From the NCBI RefSeq assembly GCF_020166335.1, contig NZ_JAIUJR010000001.1:62001-126000 (forward strand): a DNA stretch of 64,000 nt, read 5' to 3'. The stretch comes from Winogradskyella alexanderae. GTDB lineage: Bacteria > Bacteroidota > Bacteroidia > Flavobacteriales > Flavobacteriaceae. The notes under the pieces were generated by a model. It saw nothing but the letters and a program-made list of their open reading frames with translations. It did not search any database and was not told the origin of the DNA. Both the position numbers and the translations under genes were made by a program. Positions 53,871 to 62,117 of this stretch are shown piece after piece; position 1 is the stretch's first letter, and every line of letters begins with the position of its first letter.

Positions 53871-54318
53871 AATTTAAGTTTCGTTTTTCAATAAAAAAGC
53901 GTTTTAGGAGATTTGAAGCTTCATTCTCTAATATTCCTCCTAGTACTTCTGTTTTTGGATGGAGTTTGGTTCCCATAGTTCTAAAACCTCGTTTCTCATC
54001 CGTTGCCCCAAAAACAACTCTAGAAATTTGGCTCCAAAAAAGTGCTCCTGCACACATTTGACAAGGCTCTAATGTAACATACATAGTACAACCCGTAAGA
54101 TATTTTCCTCCCAAAAAATTAGAAGCCGATGTTATAGCTTGCATTTCTGCATGAGCAGTAACATCGTTCAAAAGTTCTGTTAGGTTGTGAGATCTCGCAA
54201 TTATTTTATTCTTAATCACAATAATTGCTCCGACTGGTACTTCGCCTTTATGAAAAGCCTCTTCTGCTTCCTGAAGGGCTTTTTTCATAAAGTAAGTATC
54301 GTCATATGGGTTAATCAT
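53869..54318 (-). CDS. tadA: tRNA-specific adenosine deaminase
   Basis: A 149-aa zinc-dependent deaminase converting A34 to inosine in tRNA-Arg(ACG). The zinc and catalytic motifs are TAHAEMQAI (His and catalytic Glu) and PCQMCAGAL (two Cys). The start MINPYDDTYFMKKALQEA fits the family; a later in-frame ATG would remove part of the first helix. A perfect -7 element (TATCTTTG, minus 54330-54323) ends four bases before the ATG, so the mRNA is predicted to be leaderless. The adjacent M36 gene ends 13 bp upstream on the same strand. Confidence 0.95.
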   Translation of the reverse strand: MINPYDDTYFMKKALQEAEEAFHKGEVPVGAIIVIKNKIIARSHNLTELLNDVTAHAEMQAITSASNFLGGKYLTGCTMYVTLEPCQMCAGALFWSQISRVVFGATDEKRGFRTMGTKLHPKTEVLGGILENEASNLLKRFFIEKRNLN

Positions 54319-54322
54319 ACCT

Positions 54323-54330
54323 CAAAGATA
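54323..54330 (-). promoter_or_regulatory. -7 element of tadA, four bases before ATG
   Basis: TATCTTTG on minus, perfect TAnnTTTG, then AGGT and the ATG. No TTG is found 17-23 bp upstream, so only half the promoter is supported. Confidence 0.5.
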
Positions 54331-54331
54331 A

Positions 54332-56965
54332 TTAGTTCTTAATTATCTTCTCATTATAGTTTACCGTATCACTTTTAATGTTAAGAATATAAATACCTGT
54401 CTTAAGATTTGCCGTATTAATTGTAATTGAACCAAGCAGACTGCTTTCTTGACTTAATACAACTCTTCCATTAACATCTATTAAAGTAATCGAAGCCTTC
54501 CCTAGATTCTCAGTAGTACTTATGGTTAGTTCTGTTTGTGTTGGATTCGGATAAACATTAAAATTACCAATTGCGAATTCATCAACACTTAATAGGTCAG
54601 AACAATTATTAAGAGAAGGGTCGTCACTCGGTGGCATTGAAAAATCTTCTGTTTGATCTGTGCGGATATCTGCATCCCCCTGTGTAGCGTTATACCCAAG
54701 TCCACGCGCTGCAAAAACTTCCCATATTGTACATTGGTCTACTCCACCAGTTAATAAAGTATCTGCAGCCAAAAGGGCATCTCTACCATCAATAAATCCA
54801 GGACTGCATGGTTGCATTTTAAGGGCTTGTACTACAAGTTCCATTATTTTATTGTTTCCTCCATCACCATTAAACAGATCTGGATCAAAACCATACTTAT
54901 CAATATAGGCCCAAGTTAGGTCCCAAAGTGCTGTTGCCCAAACTGAACCTATTCCATGAGGCTGACTAATGCTTGGATTATTAGTAACACCATAAGTCAA
55001 TTCATTTATTGCAAAATCAGGACTATAACGTCTAGGTCTAATTCCACCACCTGTTGTAGGTTGGCTAATGGCAAACGTACCAATACCTCGGGCATCATCG
55101 GCAGTATCTGTTTCGTACATAGTAATCATTAATCCAAACCAATCGGACCATCCTTCACCCATTTGCTCTGCATTAAATAAGCAATTGGCTGCCGAAGGCC
55201 CTCCGGTTGTTCTATTAGATATTCCATGACCATATTCATGCGCAATAATTCCGTTGTCAAAGTCTCCATCTACTTGAAATGGGCCATTATTTACAAGTGT
55301 TGCATTAATTGTATTAGCATTATTAGCAAGCGATGCAATTATAGCTTCACCATCTGCTTGATTAACCATTATTGATGGTATTGTTACGGAAGCACCTACT
55401 GCACCTGGACCCATTATTATAGGATCATCAGGAACATTATTCACCATTATTACTGCTACTGCACCAGCATTTTGTGCTGCTAGCACCTTTACTCCAAATT
55501 CGCACTCGCCTCTTCTGATAATAGCAATTTTGCCATTTAAAAAAGCTGTATTTGTTATTGGATCACAAGCGTCCAAAACATCAGCCGCTAAATCCGTAGC
55601 TAACGCTAATTGAGTGGCGATTGGTGTGGTTGACAGAGGATTACCAAAACTAGCTTGTACGCCAGAATAGCTCCCCGTAGCGGTTCCATTTAGTATTTCT
55701 AGAGGATCGTTTAATGGTCCTACAGGAGACCACAAAAACATTGTCATAACAGGATTTTGACCATCCGGAGGCGTACCAAATGTTGCATTATTTAGGCCAC
55801 TTCCGTCCTGTGCATCAGCAACCACCTCATCTCTCTGCAAACCTTGATTACCATAATTGTTTGCTTGAAAATTACCTGCTCTTTCATCAAAACCATGATG
55901 ATACCAAATATCATGCATCATATTATTTAAGTAGAACAAATTGGTAATTGCAACATCTTCATAGCCCGCTGGTGGCTGGTTCAAATCCAAAGGAAAATCA
56001 AAGGTTAAACTTGATGTTCCATCTGGTTGATAACCAGGAGTAAAAACTTGTCCATCCCTATCTTCCTGTGCAAAAACGTTGTTCCCTCTTGTTGTGGTAT
56101 GTTCTGGTCCAGGTACTCCGTTTTCGTCATGCCAGCCAAAAGGTGAGGCAACAGGACTTGCAGGATTTACAACTAACTGACGTGGACCATGATTAGGACT
56201 TTCTGCTGGCAATGCAAATACATTGTAACTTGCACCATCAACTAAAACTGAGGATGGTGAAATCATTTGATTGTAAAAATTCATCTCCTCCTCTTGGTCT
56301 AGATGTGTATGATCCTTTTCAAATGTACATGTAAGCAAAAAGTCGTTAATAGTAATAATGTCATTATTGGTTGCGTCAATTCTAACACTATACCAATGTG
56401 AGTTATCATTTGCAAATACTACAACATCCCATGCTAAAGTTAAACCATCATTTGTTGGCGCATATACTAGCTCTACATTAATATCCCTTTGTGATATGCC
56501 GGCTTTTGAATACACATATGTATTTCCTGTCTTTTCTAATTGTACCAATCCATTCACCATACCTAACTCAAAGTGGTTTGCCAATGCATAGATAGCAGAC
56601 TCAGGTGATTGAGATGCGGTATTTGTATTGATTTTATTTGCAATGTCATTCATGAACCTATTCGCATAGTAAAACACTTTATTGTCCTTAACTACTACAG
56701 TAGAAATGGCATTAAAAATATCTATACCTTGATATGTCTGATTTAAATAAATATAATTTACTCCTGCATCATCTTGGTATGAATCTCTTACTACAATATC
56801 TTCTATATCTGCGGTTTCAAGATTCAATTCTTCTTTGTTATACTTTAAATAGTCTATTATCAAAGTTCCAAATTCTGATTCTTCAAGAGCGGCCTGTGAG
56901 AATGAAATTTGAGATACGAATAAGAGCATAAAAAGCCACGCAAAACCAAAGTAGTTTTTTTTCAT
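54332..56965 (-). CDS. Secreted M36 (fungalysin) metallopeptidase with T9SS tail
   Basis: An 877-aa secreted zinc peptidase. A Sec signal peptide (ending ISFSQA) is followed by a propeptide with an FTP-type region (about 30-200). The catalytic domain has the zinc motif IIAHEYGHGISNR (His576, Glu577, His580) and downstream EQMGEGWSDW with the likely third ligand. A PA domain of about 110 residues (about 435-545) is inserted before the active site. The C-terminus (about 800-877) is a type A T9SS sorting domain (FNVYPNPTQTELTIS, then KTGIYILNIKSD and KIIKN), so the protein crosses the outer membrane by T9SS. It probably degrades external protein for nutrition. Confidence 0.95.
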   Translation of the reverse strand: MKKNYFGFAWLFMLLFVSQISFSQAALEESEFGTLIIDYLKYNKEELNLETADIEDIVVRDSYQDDAGVNYIYLNQTYQGIDIFNAISTVVVKDNKVFYYANRFMNDIANKINTNTASQSPESAIYALANHFELGMVNGLVQLEKTGNTYVYSKAGISQRDINVELVYAPTNDGLTLAWDVVVFANDNSHWYSVRIDATNNDIITINDFLLTCTFEKDHTHLDQEEEMNFYNQMISPSSVLVDGASYNVFALPAESPNHGPRQLVVNPASPVASPFGWHDENGVPGPEHTTTRGNNVFAQEDRDGQVFTPGYQPDGTSSLTFDFPLDLNQPPAGYEDVAITNLFYLNNMMHDIWYHHGFDERAGNFQANNYGNQGLQRDEVVADAQDGSGLNNATFGTPPDGQNPVMTMFLWSPVGPLNDPLEILNGTATGSYSGVQASFGNPLSTTPIATQLALATDLAADVLDACDPITNTAFLNGKIAIIRRGECEFGVKVLAAQNAGAVAVIMVNNVPDDPIIMGPGAVGASVTIPSIMVNQADGEAIIASLANNANTINATLVNNGPFQVDGDFDNGIIAHEYGHGISNRTTGGPSAANCLFNAEQMGEGWSDWFGLMITMYETDTADDARGIGTFAISQPTTGGGIRPRRYSPDFAINELTYGVTNNPSISQPHGIGSVWATALWDLTWAYIDKYGFDPDLFNGDGGNNKIMELVVQALKMQPCSPGFIDGRDALLAADTLLTGGVDQCTIWEVFAARGLGYNATQGDADIRTDQTEDFSMPPSDDPSLNNCSDLLSVDEFAIGNFNVYPNPTQTELTISTTENLGKASITLIDVNGRVVLSQESSLLGSITINTANLKTGIYILNIKSDTVNYNEKIIKN

Positions 56966-57170
56966 TTTGAATTTTAAATTAGTGATTAGTCAAGAAGGCA
57001 ATACATTAGTATGACTTCGCAATTTTTTTTACGAAAATAACAAATAATTGAAAAATTCTGAAAAAGTGATGCTAATCATTAAGAAAATTGGTCTTTTTCG
57101 ACCTACGAACTCAACAATATAAAAGTCACCTCGTTGTTATTATAATTTTTTACCTCAGCTCAAATTCTTG

Positions 57171-57178
57171 TATTTTTG
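57171..57178 (+). promoter_or_regulatory. -7 element of dxs, four bases before ATG
   Basis: TATTTTTG, a perfect TAnnTTTG, followed by TTTG and the ATG at 57183. No TTG lies at 17-23 bp. Predicts a leaderless mRNA. Confidence 0.5.
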
Positions 57179-57182
57179 TTTG

Positions 57183-58967
57183 ATGAAAGAAGGACTCTTA
57201 GATCATATAAATACACCTGATGATTTACGCAAGTTACCTGTTGAAAGTTTAGCAGAAGTATGCAAGGAACTAAGACGTTTTATCATCAGTATTGTAGCAG
57301 CCAAAGAAGGCCATCTTGGCGCTAGTCTTGGAGTTGTAGAGCTTACCATTGCATTACATTATGTTTACAATACACCTGATGATTTACTAATTTGGGATGT
57401 TGGTCACCAGGCTTATGGTCATAAAATACTAACAGAAAGAAAACATCTATTTGATACCAATAGACAACTCAACGGATTAAGCGGATTTCCGACAAGAAGC
57501 GAAAGCAAATATGATACCTTTGGTGTTGGCCATTCGTCTACCTCTATTTCTGCTGCACTTGGCATGGCTATAGCTTCAAAATTAAAAAATGAGCAACGAC
57601 ATCATATTGCGGTAATTGGCGATGCTTCTATTGCAAGCGGTATGGCCTTTGAAGGTTTAAATCATGCAGGTGTCACAGATGCAAATCTATTGGTGATTTT
57701 AAATGATAATGCTATTGGGATAGACCCGAGTGTAGGTGCATTAAAGCAATACCTTACCAATGTTAAGAAAGGCACCCAAAAGCAGGATAATATTTTTGAG
57801 GCCTTAAATTTTAATTATTCAGGACCGGTTGATGGCCACAATTTGCCTTTGCTCATTGACGAACTTGAACGCTTAAAAACGATTGAAGGCCCAAAACTGT
57901 TACACATTATAACAACTAAGGGCAAAGGCTTAAAACAGGCTGAAGAAAATCAAGTACAGTATCATGCGCCTGGAAAATTCGATGCTACCACAGGTGAATT
58001 AATTAGTAAATCTACTTCTAATGCGCCACCAAAATATCAAGATGTTTTCGGTGAAACCATAGTTGAGCTTGCATCTAAGAATGAGCGAATAATAGGCATT
58101 ACACCAGCTATGCCAACAGGAAGTTCACTTAGATACATGATGGATAAATTTCCTGACAGAGCTTTTGATGTAGGTATTGCCGAGCAACATGCCGTGACAC
58201 TGGCAGCAGGAATGGCTACTCAAGGTTTCATACCATTCTGTAATATTTATTCAACTTTTTTGCAACGGGCTTATGACCAAGTAATACACGATGTGGCACT
58301 TCAAAATTTACCCGTAGTCTTTTGCTTAGACAGAGCAGGTTTGGTTGGTGAGGATGGCGCTACGCATCACGGTGTATTTGATTTGGCTTACCTAAATTGC
58401 ATTCCTAATCTTGTGATTTTTGCGCCTCGCAATGCCATAGCTTTGCGCAATATTATGTATACCGTACAATTAGGAATTGACTTCCCGATTGCAATTCGCT
58501 ATCCACGAGGTAGAGGACATATTATTGATTGGAAACAAGAATTTAAGATTATTGAAATTGGCAAAGGGATTTGCCTAAAAGAGGGAGAGGATATTGCAAT
58601 TTTATCCATTGGGACAACAGCTAGAAATGTAGAACTCGCTCTCACTGACATTGAACATAGTACTCAAATTGGGCATTTTGATATGCAATTTGTGAAACCT
58701 CTTGATGAGGATTTATTACATGATATTTTCAGAAAATACAAAGCTGTAATTACAATAGAAGACGGCACAGTGAATGGTGGTTTTGGTAGTGCAATACTGC
58801 GTTTTGCAAACACCAATAATTACAAGCACCCCATAAAAATAATGGGCATTAAAGATAAATTTGTTGAGCATGGCAGTGTAGCTCAACTACAACAACTTCA
58901 AAAATTAGATGTACCAAGTATTATAGTAGAAATAGAAAATTTAAGATTCGCTTTCAATAACTGCTAG
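57183..58967 (+). CDS. dxs: 1-deoxy-D-xylulose-5-phosphate synthase
   Basis: A 594-aa thiamine-diphosphate enzyme joining pyruvate and glyceraldehyde-3-phosphate, the first step of the MEP isoprenoid pathway. The ThDP-binding region is GDASIASGMAFEGLNHAG followed by LNDNAIGI; other blocks are VGHQAYGHKILTER, GVGHSSTSISAALGMA, FDVGIAEQHAVTLAAGMA and CLDRAGLVGEDGATHHGVFD. The start is ATG 57183; the in-frame TTG at 57168 would overlap the -7 element. The 3' end overlaps a possible opposite 56-aa ORF. Confidence 0.97.
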   Translation: MKEGLLDHINTPDDLRKLPVESLAEVCKELRRFIISIVAAKEGHLGASLGVVELTIALHYVYNTPDDLLIWDVGHQAYGHKILTERKHLFDTNRQLNGLSGFPTRSESKYDTFGVGHSSTSISAALGMAIASKLKNEQRHHIAVIGDASIASGMAFEGLNHAGVTDANLLVILNDNAIGIDPSVGALKQYLTNVKKGTQKQDNIFEALNFNYSGPVDGHNLPLLIDELERLKTIEGPKLLHIITTKGKGLKQAEENQVQYHAPGKFDATTGELISKSTSNAPPKYQDVFGETIVELASKNERIIGITPAMPTGSSLRYMMDKFPDRAFDVGIAEQHAVTLAAGMATQGFIPFCNIYSTFLQRAYDQVIHDVALQNLPVVFCLDRAGLVGEDGATHHGVFDLAYLNCIPNLVIFAPRNAIALRNIMYTVQLGIDFPIAIRYPRGRGHIIDWKQEFKIIEIGKGICLKEGEDIAILSIGTTARNVELALTDIEHSTQIGHFDMQFVKPLDEDLLHDIFRKYKAVITIEDGTVNGGFGSAILRFANTNNYKHPIKIMGIKDKFVEHGSVAQLQQLQKLDVPSIIVEIENLRFAFNNC

Positions 58968-59111
58968 ATTGTTTTCGTTTTCCGTTTTCTCAATCTGAGT
59001 TTTTATTGGCTCTACTTCGTGATTTTTATCGGTTGAAAGGTCATCAATCAAAATTAGGCAGGTCACAACAACAAAGAAAATGACCAGGCCTCCTAAGATA
59101 TTATTTTTCAT
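58941..59111 (-). CDS. Possible 56-aa single-helix membrane protein
   Basis: A short minus-strand ORF, ATG at 59111-59109 and TAA at 58943-58941. It reads MKNNILGGLVIFFVVVTCLIL, one hydrophobic helix, followed by an acidic Glu/Asn/Lys tail. It lies 81 bp after the dgt stop in the same direction and overlaps the dxs 3' end by 27 bp. The membrane-helix composition favours a real gene, but there is no family match, and the ribosome-binding site is not visible. It could be chance. Confidence 0.4.
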   Translation of the reverse strand: MKNNILGGLVIFFVVVTCLILIDDLSTDKNHEVEPIKTQIEKTENENNLAVIESES

Positions 59112-59192
59112 AAGTAGGTTTTTTTGAGGCTAATTCGTCTCTAAGAAAGGTTATTAAACGATAAAAAACAAATAATTTCGATGAAATGCAAT

Positions 59193-60533
59193 CTACAAAA
59201 TAGTGCCTTTCAATCTTTTATAAAGTAGCATGGCATTTGTATCAGATAATTTTGAAATAAAAAGACATATGGTAATTAGATTTTTGTACAAAGACGCGTT
59301 GCTCAGTTTTACATTTTCTGGAAGTGTTTTTAATAGTAACTTATCATAATTAGACATTTCATCTTTAAAAGAATGATATGCCACTTCACCGTATGCGATT
59401 AAAAGCTGATTTAAAATTTCATAACCGGCAATTTCCTTATCTATAACTTCTTTTGATTGATAAACATTTTTGATACTTATTGTAATGATATCTTCTATTT
59501 GAGCCTTGTATTTACACACATCCAGAAGCGCAGTTTCAAACTTACCCTCTAATATGAGCGTTTCGTTTTGCATGAATACATTCGCCGCCTCTTCTATTAA
59601 ATTACCTATAGCCAAAGCTCTTAAATAACTAACACGATCTTCTTTGGTACTTAATTGATTGTATTTTGTCGCGTTTATGTTGTCCCTCACCAAATTGATG
59701 AGATATTCCAACGCATATTCTTCTTCAATCAAACCTAAATTAATGCCATCTTCAAAATCAATTATGGTATAACATATATCGTCAGCAGCTTCTACGAGAT
59801 AGGCTAAGGGATGTCTGCAAAAACTTAAGTGTTCTTTGTTGCGTTTTAACAACCCTAGCTCATTGGCCACATCAATAAACATGTCTTTTTCGCTTTGAAA
59901 AAATCCGTATTTCTTATCAGCAATATGTGAAGTAGGTTTTGTTGGAAGCGATTCTTTTGGATATTTCATAAATGCACCTAAAGTGGCATAGCTTAATCTT
60001 AATCCTCCTTCTCTTCCATTTCGGCTTTCTGTGAGTATCTTAAATCCATTGGCATTCCCTTCAAAATCACACAAGTCTTGATACTCCTTAGCACTTAAAT
60101 ACGATTTAAATTTAGCACCTTTACCCTCTTTAAAATATGACCCAATGGCTTTTTCTCCGGAATGCCCAAAAGGTGGATTACCAATATCGTGAGCCAAGGA
60201 AGCCGCTGCTACGATTGTGCCAAAATCGTTCATCTTGTAACCATGTATGGTTTCCAAATGAGGGTGCTTTTTGAGGAGGAGTTCACCTACTTTACGGCCA
60301 AGTGATCTTCCAACAACGCTAACTTCAAGGCTATGGGTTAGGCGTGTATGCACAAAATCTGTTTTAGATAATGGTACAACCTGTGTTTTATCTTGTAAGC
60401 TTCTAAATTCTGAAGAAAATATTATCCGATCATAGTCTACTTCAAATCCTAAACGTGCTTCATCTTGTTCTTTTCTTAACCTTTTATTTGTATCGCCAAA
60501 GCGTTTAAGAGATAGTAATTGGTCCCAATTCAT
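59193..60533 (-). CDS. dgt: Deoxyguanosinetriphosphate triphosphohydrolase-like protein
   Basis: A 446-aa HD-domain enzyme that hydrolyses dNTPs to deoxynucleosides and triphosphate. The metal motif is HTRLTHSLEVSVVGR (first His) and AHDIGNPPFGHSGEKAI (the HD pair), with a further Asp in VEAADDICYTIIDFEDG. Start ATG 60533 gives MNWDQLLSLKRFGD, the usual N-terminus; the in-frame codon at 60557 adds eight unlikely residues. Length is as usual for this group. Substrate preference among dNTPs cannot be told. Confidence 0.93.
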   Translation of the reverse strand: MNWDQLLSLKRFGDTNKRLRKEQDEARLGFEVDYDRIIFSSEFRSLQDKTQVVPLSKTDFVHTRLTHSLEVSVVGRSLGRKVGELLLKKHPHLETIHGYKMNDFGTIVAAASLAHDIGNPPFGHSGEKAIGSYFKEGKGAKFKSYLSAKEYQDLCDFEGNANGFKILTESRNGREGGLRLSYATLGAFMKYPKESLPTKPTSHIADKKYGFFQSEKDMFIDVANELGLLKRNKEHLSFCRHPLAYLVEAADDICYTIIDFEDGINLGLIEEEYALEYLINLVRDNINATKYNQLSTKEDRVSYLRALAIGNLIEEAANVFMQNETLILEGKFETALLDVCKYKAQIEDIITISIKNVYQSKEVIDKEIAGYEILNQLLIAYGEVAYHSFKDEMSNYDKLLLKTLPENVKLSNASLYKNLITICLFISKLSDTNAMLLYKRLKGTIL

Positions 60534-60781
60534 TATAGATAATTTACTGAAATGCAAGATAGAAATTTGACTTTTAAATCTGTAAAATATTAGACGTCAA
60601 TATAGATGGATTTTCAATGTTAAGTTAATGCTGCTTCATTATGTGAGTGCTTAAAGTTTAGCTAACACACTACTAACCTTTTAATTACAAACGTTTAATT
60701 TTTGATTAACTCTAGAGTGTGATTATCAGTGTTTCTTTGCATCACAATTATAAAACAAAACTGTTATTTAAATTTTAAATC

Positions 60782-62053
60782 ATGAAAAAATTAATTTTAA
60801 TCGCGTTAGTAGCTTCAACACTTGTATTTACAGGTTGTTTTAAGGACGATGATACTCCCATAATAATTGAAGAAATTACAATTATAAACAACAACAATCC
60901 AAATGGTGGTGACGACTGCCCGATTATATCAGTAACAGGACTTATTAGTGAAAGTACCACATGGACTCCCGATAACATTTACCAACTTAACCAAAAGGTG
61001 GTAGTTGGCGATGGTGTTACGCTTACAATTAATCCAGGCACCATTATAAAAGGTTCTGCAGGAACAGGCTCTCTAGCTTCTGCATTAATCGTTGCAAGAG
61101 GTGGAACACTAAATGCACAAGGAACGGCAGACCAACCAATCATTTTTACATCAACTAGTGACAATATTACTTGCGGACAAACCGCAGGGACCAACTTAGA
61201 TCAAGATGATCGAGGACTTTGGGGAGGCCTTATCGTATTAGGGAATGCACCTTGTTCTTTCTCAGGTGATATCACAGAAGCTCAAATTGAAGGTATTCCT
61301 GCTGATGATACGTTTGGTTTATATGGTGGTACTGATTCAGAAGATAGCTCTGGCGCAATCAGTTATGTCTCTATTCGTCACGGTGGTGCATTAATTGGTG
61401 AAGGAAACGAGATTAATGGTTTAACACTTGGTGGTGTTGGAAGTGGCACTTTGATTGATAATATCGAAGTTGTCGCTAATGTTGATGACGGAATTGAATT
61501 TTTTGGTGGTACAGTAAATGCAACAAACCTATTAGTTTGGGCTCAAGGTGATGATGCCTTAGATATTGACCAAGCCTATTCAGGTACAATTGATAATGCA
61601 GTTGTTGTTCTTGGTGATATTTCTGATCACGCATTTGAAATTGATGGACCAGAAGGTACAGGAAATGGTGCATTTACGCTTAGAAATGCAACCATAATTG
61701 GAAATACGGTAACCTCTAATGGCGAGTACGCAGATTACAGAAGTAACGCACAAGGGTTTACTGAAAACGTTTTTGCTTTTGGATTCAAAGACAATTCTGA
61801 TGTAGAGTTAGATAACGATGGTGTAGCTACAAATTACAACGATGGTTTACTAACATTTGGTACTTGGGAAATAATTTTACCTCAAGGTGTTACTAATGTA
61901 GAAGATATTTTCGTTAATAGAGCAGAAAATGTTACCGTCACAGGTTTTGGTTCTACTGCAACAGCAGTTACTGCCGGCACTGAAACAGTAGGTGCTACAA
62001 CTTCTAACTTAAGCTGGACTTACGCCAACATAGCAGGTGGCTTAGGTTTCTAA
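60782..62053 (+). CDS. Outer-surface-type lipoprotein, beta-helix-like repeats
   Basis: A 423-aa lipoprotein (lipobox LVFTGC, Cys19) followed by an Asp-rich, Asn-rich linker (about 22-50). The body is made of parallel-beta-helix-like repeats with short strands and many Gly, Asn and Asp (VTLTINPGTIIKGSAG, GTLNAQGTADQPIIFTS, GLWGGLIVLGNAP, LIDNIEVVANVDDGIEFFGG). Databases sometimes label such proteins as multidrug transporters, which the sequence does not support. It sits 64 bp before a TonB receptor in the same direction, a pairing that suggests a surface binding partner. Function unknown. The 248-bp upstream spacer (60534-60781) holds no structure I can name. Confidence 0.75.
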   Translation: MKKLILIALVASTLVFTGCFKDDDTPIIIEEITIINNNNPNGGDDCPIISVTGLISESTTWTPDNIYQLNQKVVVGDGVTLTINPGTIIKGSAGTGSLASALIVARGGTLNAQGTADQPIIFTSTSDNITCGQTAGTNLDQDDRGLWGGLIVLGNAPCSFSGDITEAQIEGIPADDTFGLYGGTDSEDSSGAISYVSIRHGGALIGEGNEINGLTLGGVGSGTLIDNIEVVANVDDGIEFFGGTVNATNLLVWAQGDDALDIDQAYSGTIDNAVVVLGDISDHAFEIDGPEGTGNGAFTLRNATIIGNTVTSNGEYADYRSNAQGFTENVFAFGFKDNSDVELDNDGVATNYNDGLLTFGTWEIILPQGVTNVEDIFVNRAENVTVTGFGSTATAVTAGTETVGATTSNLSWTYANIAGGLGF

Positions 62054-62072
62054 AAATTTAATTTATACTCAT

Positions 62073-62101
62073 ACCCATCATTTACAAGGTAGGTGATGGG
62101 T
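62073..62101 (+). promoter_or_regulatory. Hairpin between lipoprotein and TonB receptor
   Basis: Arms ACCCATCA (62073-62080) and TGATGGGT (62094-62101) with a 13-base loop and no T run. It may stabilise the upstream mRNA or attenuate the receptor, giving unequal amounts of the two proteins. Confidence 0.45.
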
Positions 62102-62117
62102 TACTACAATTTTATAT

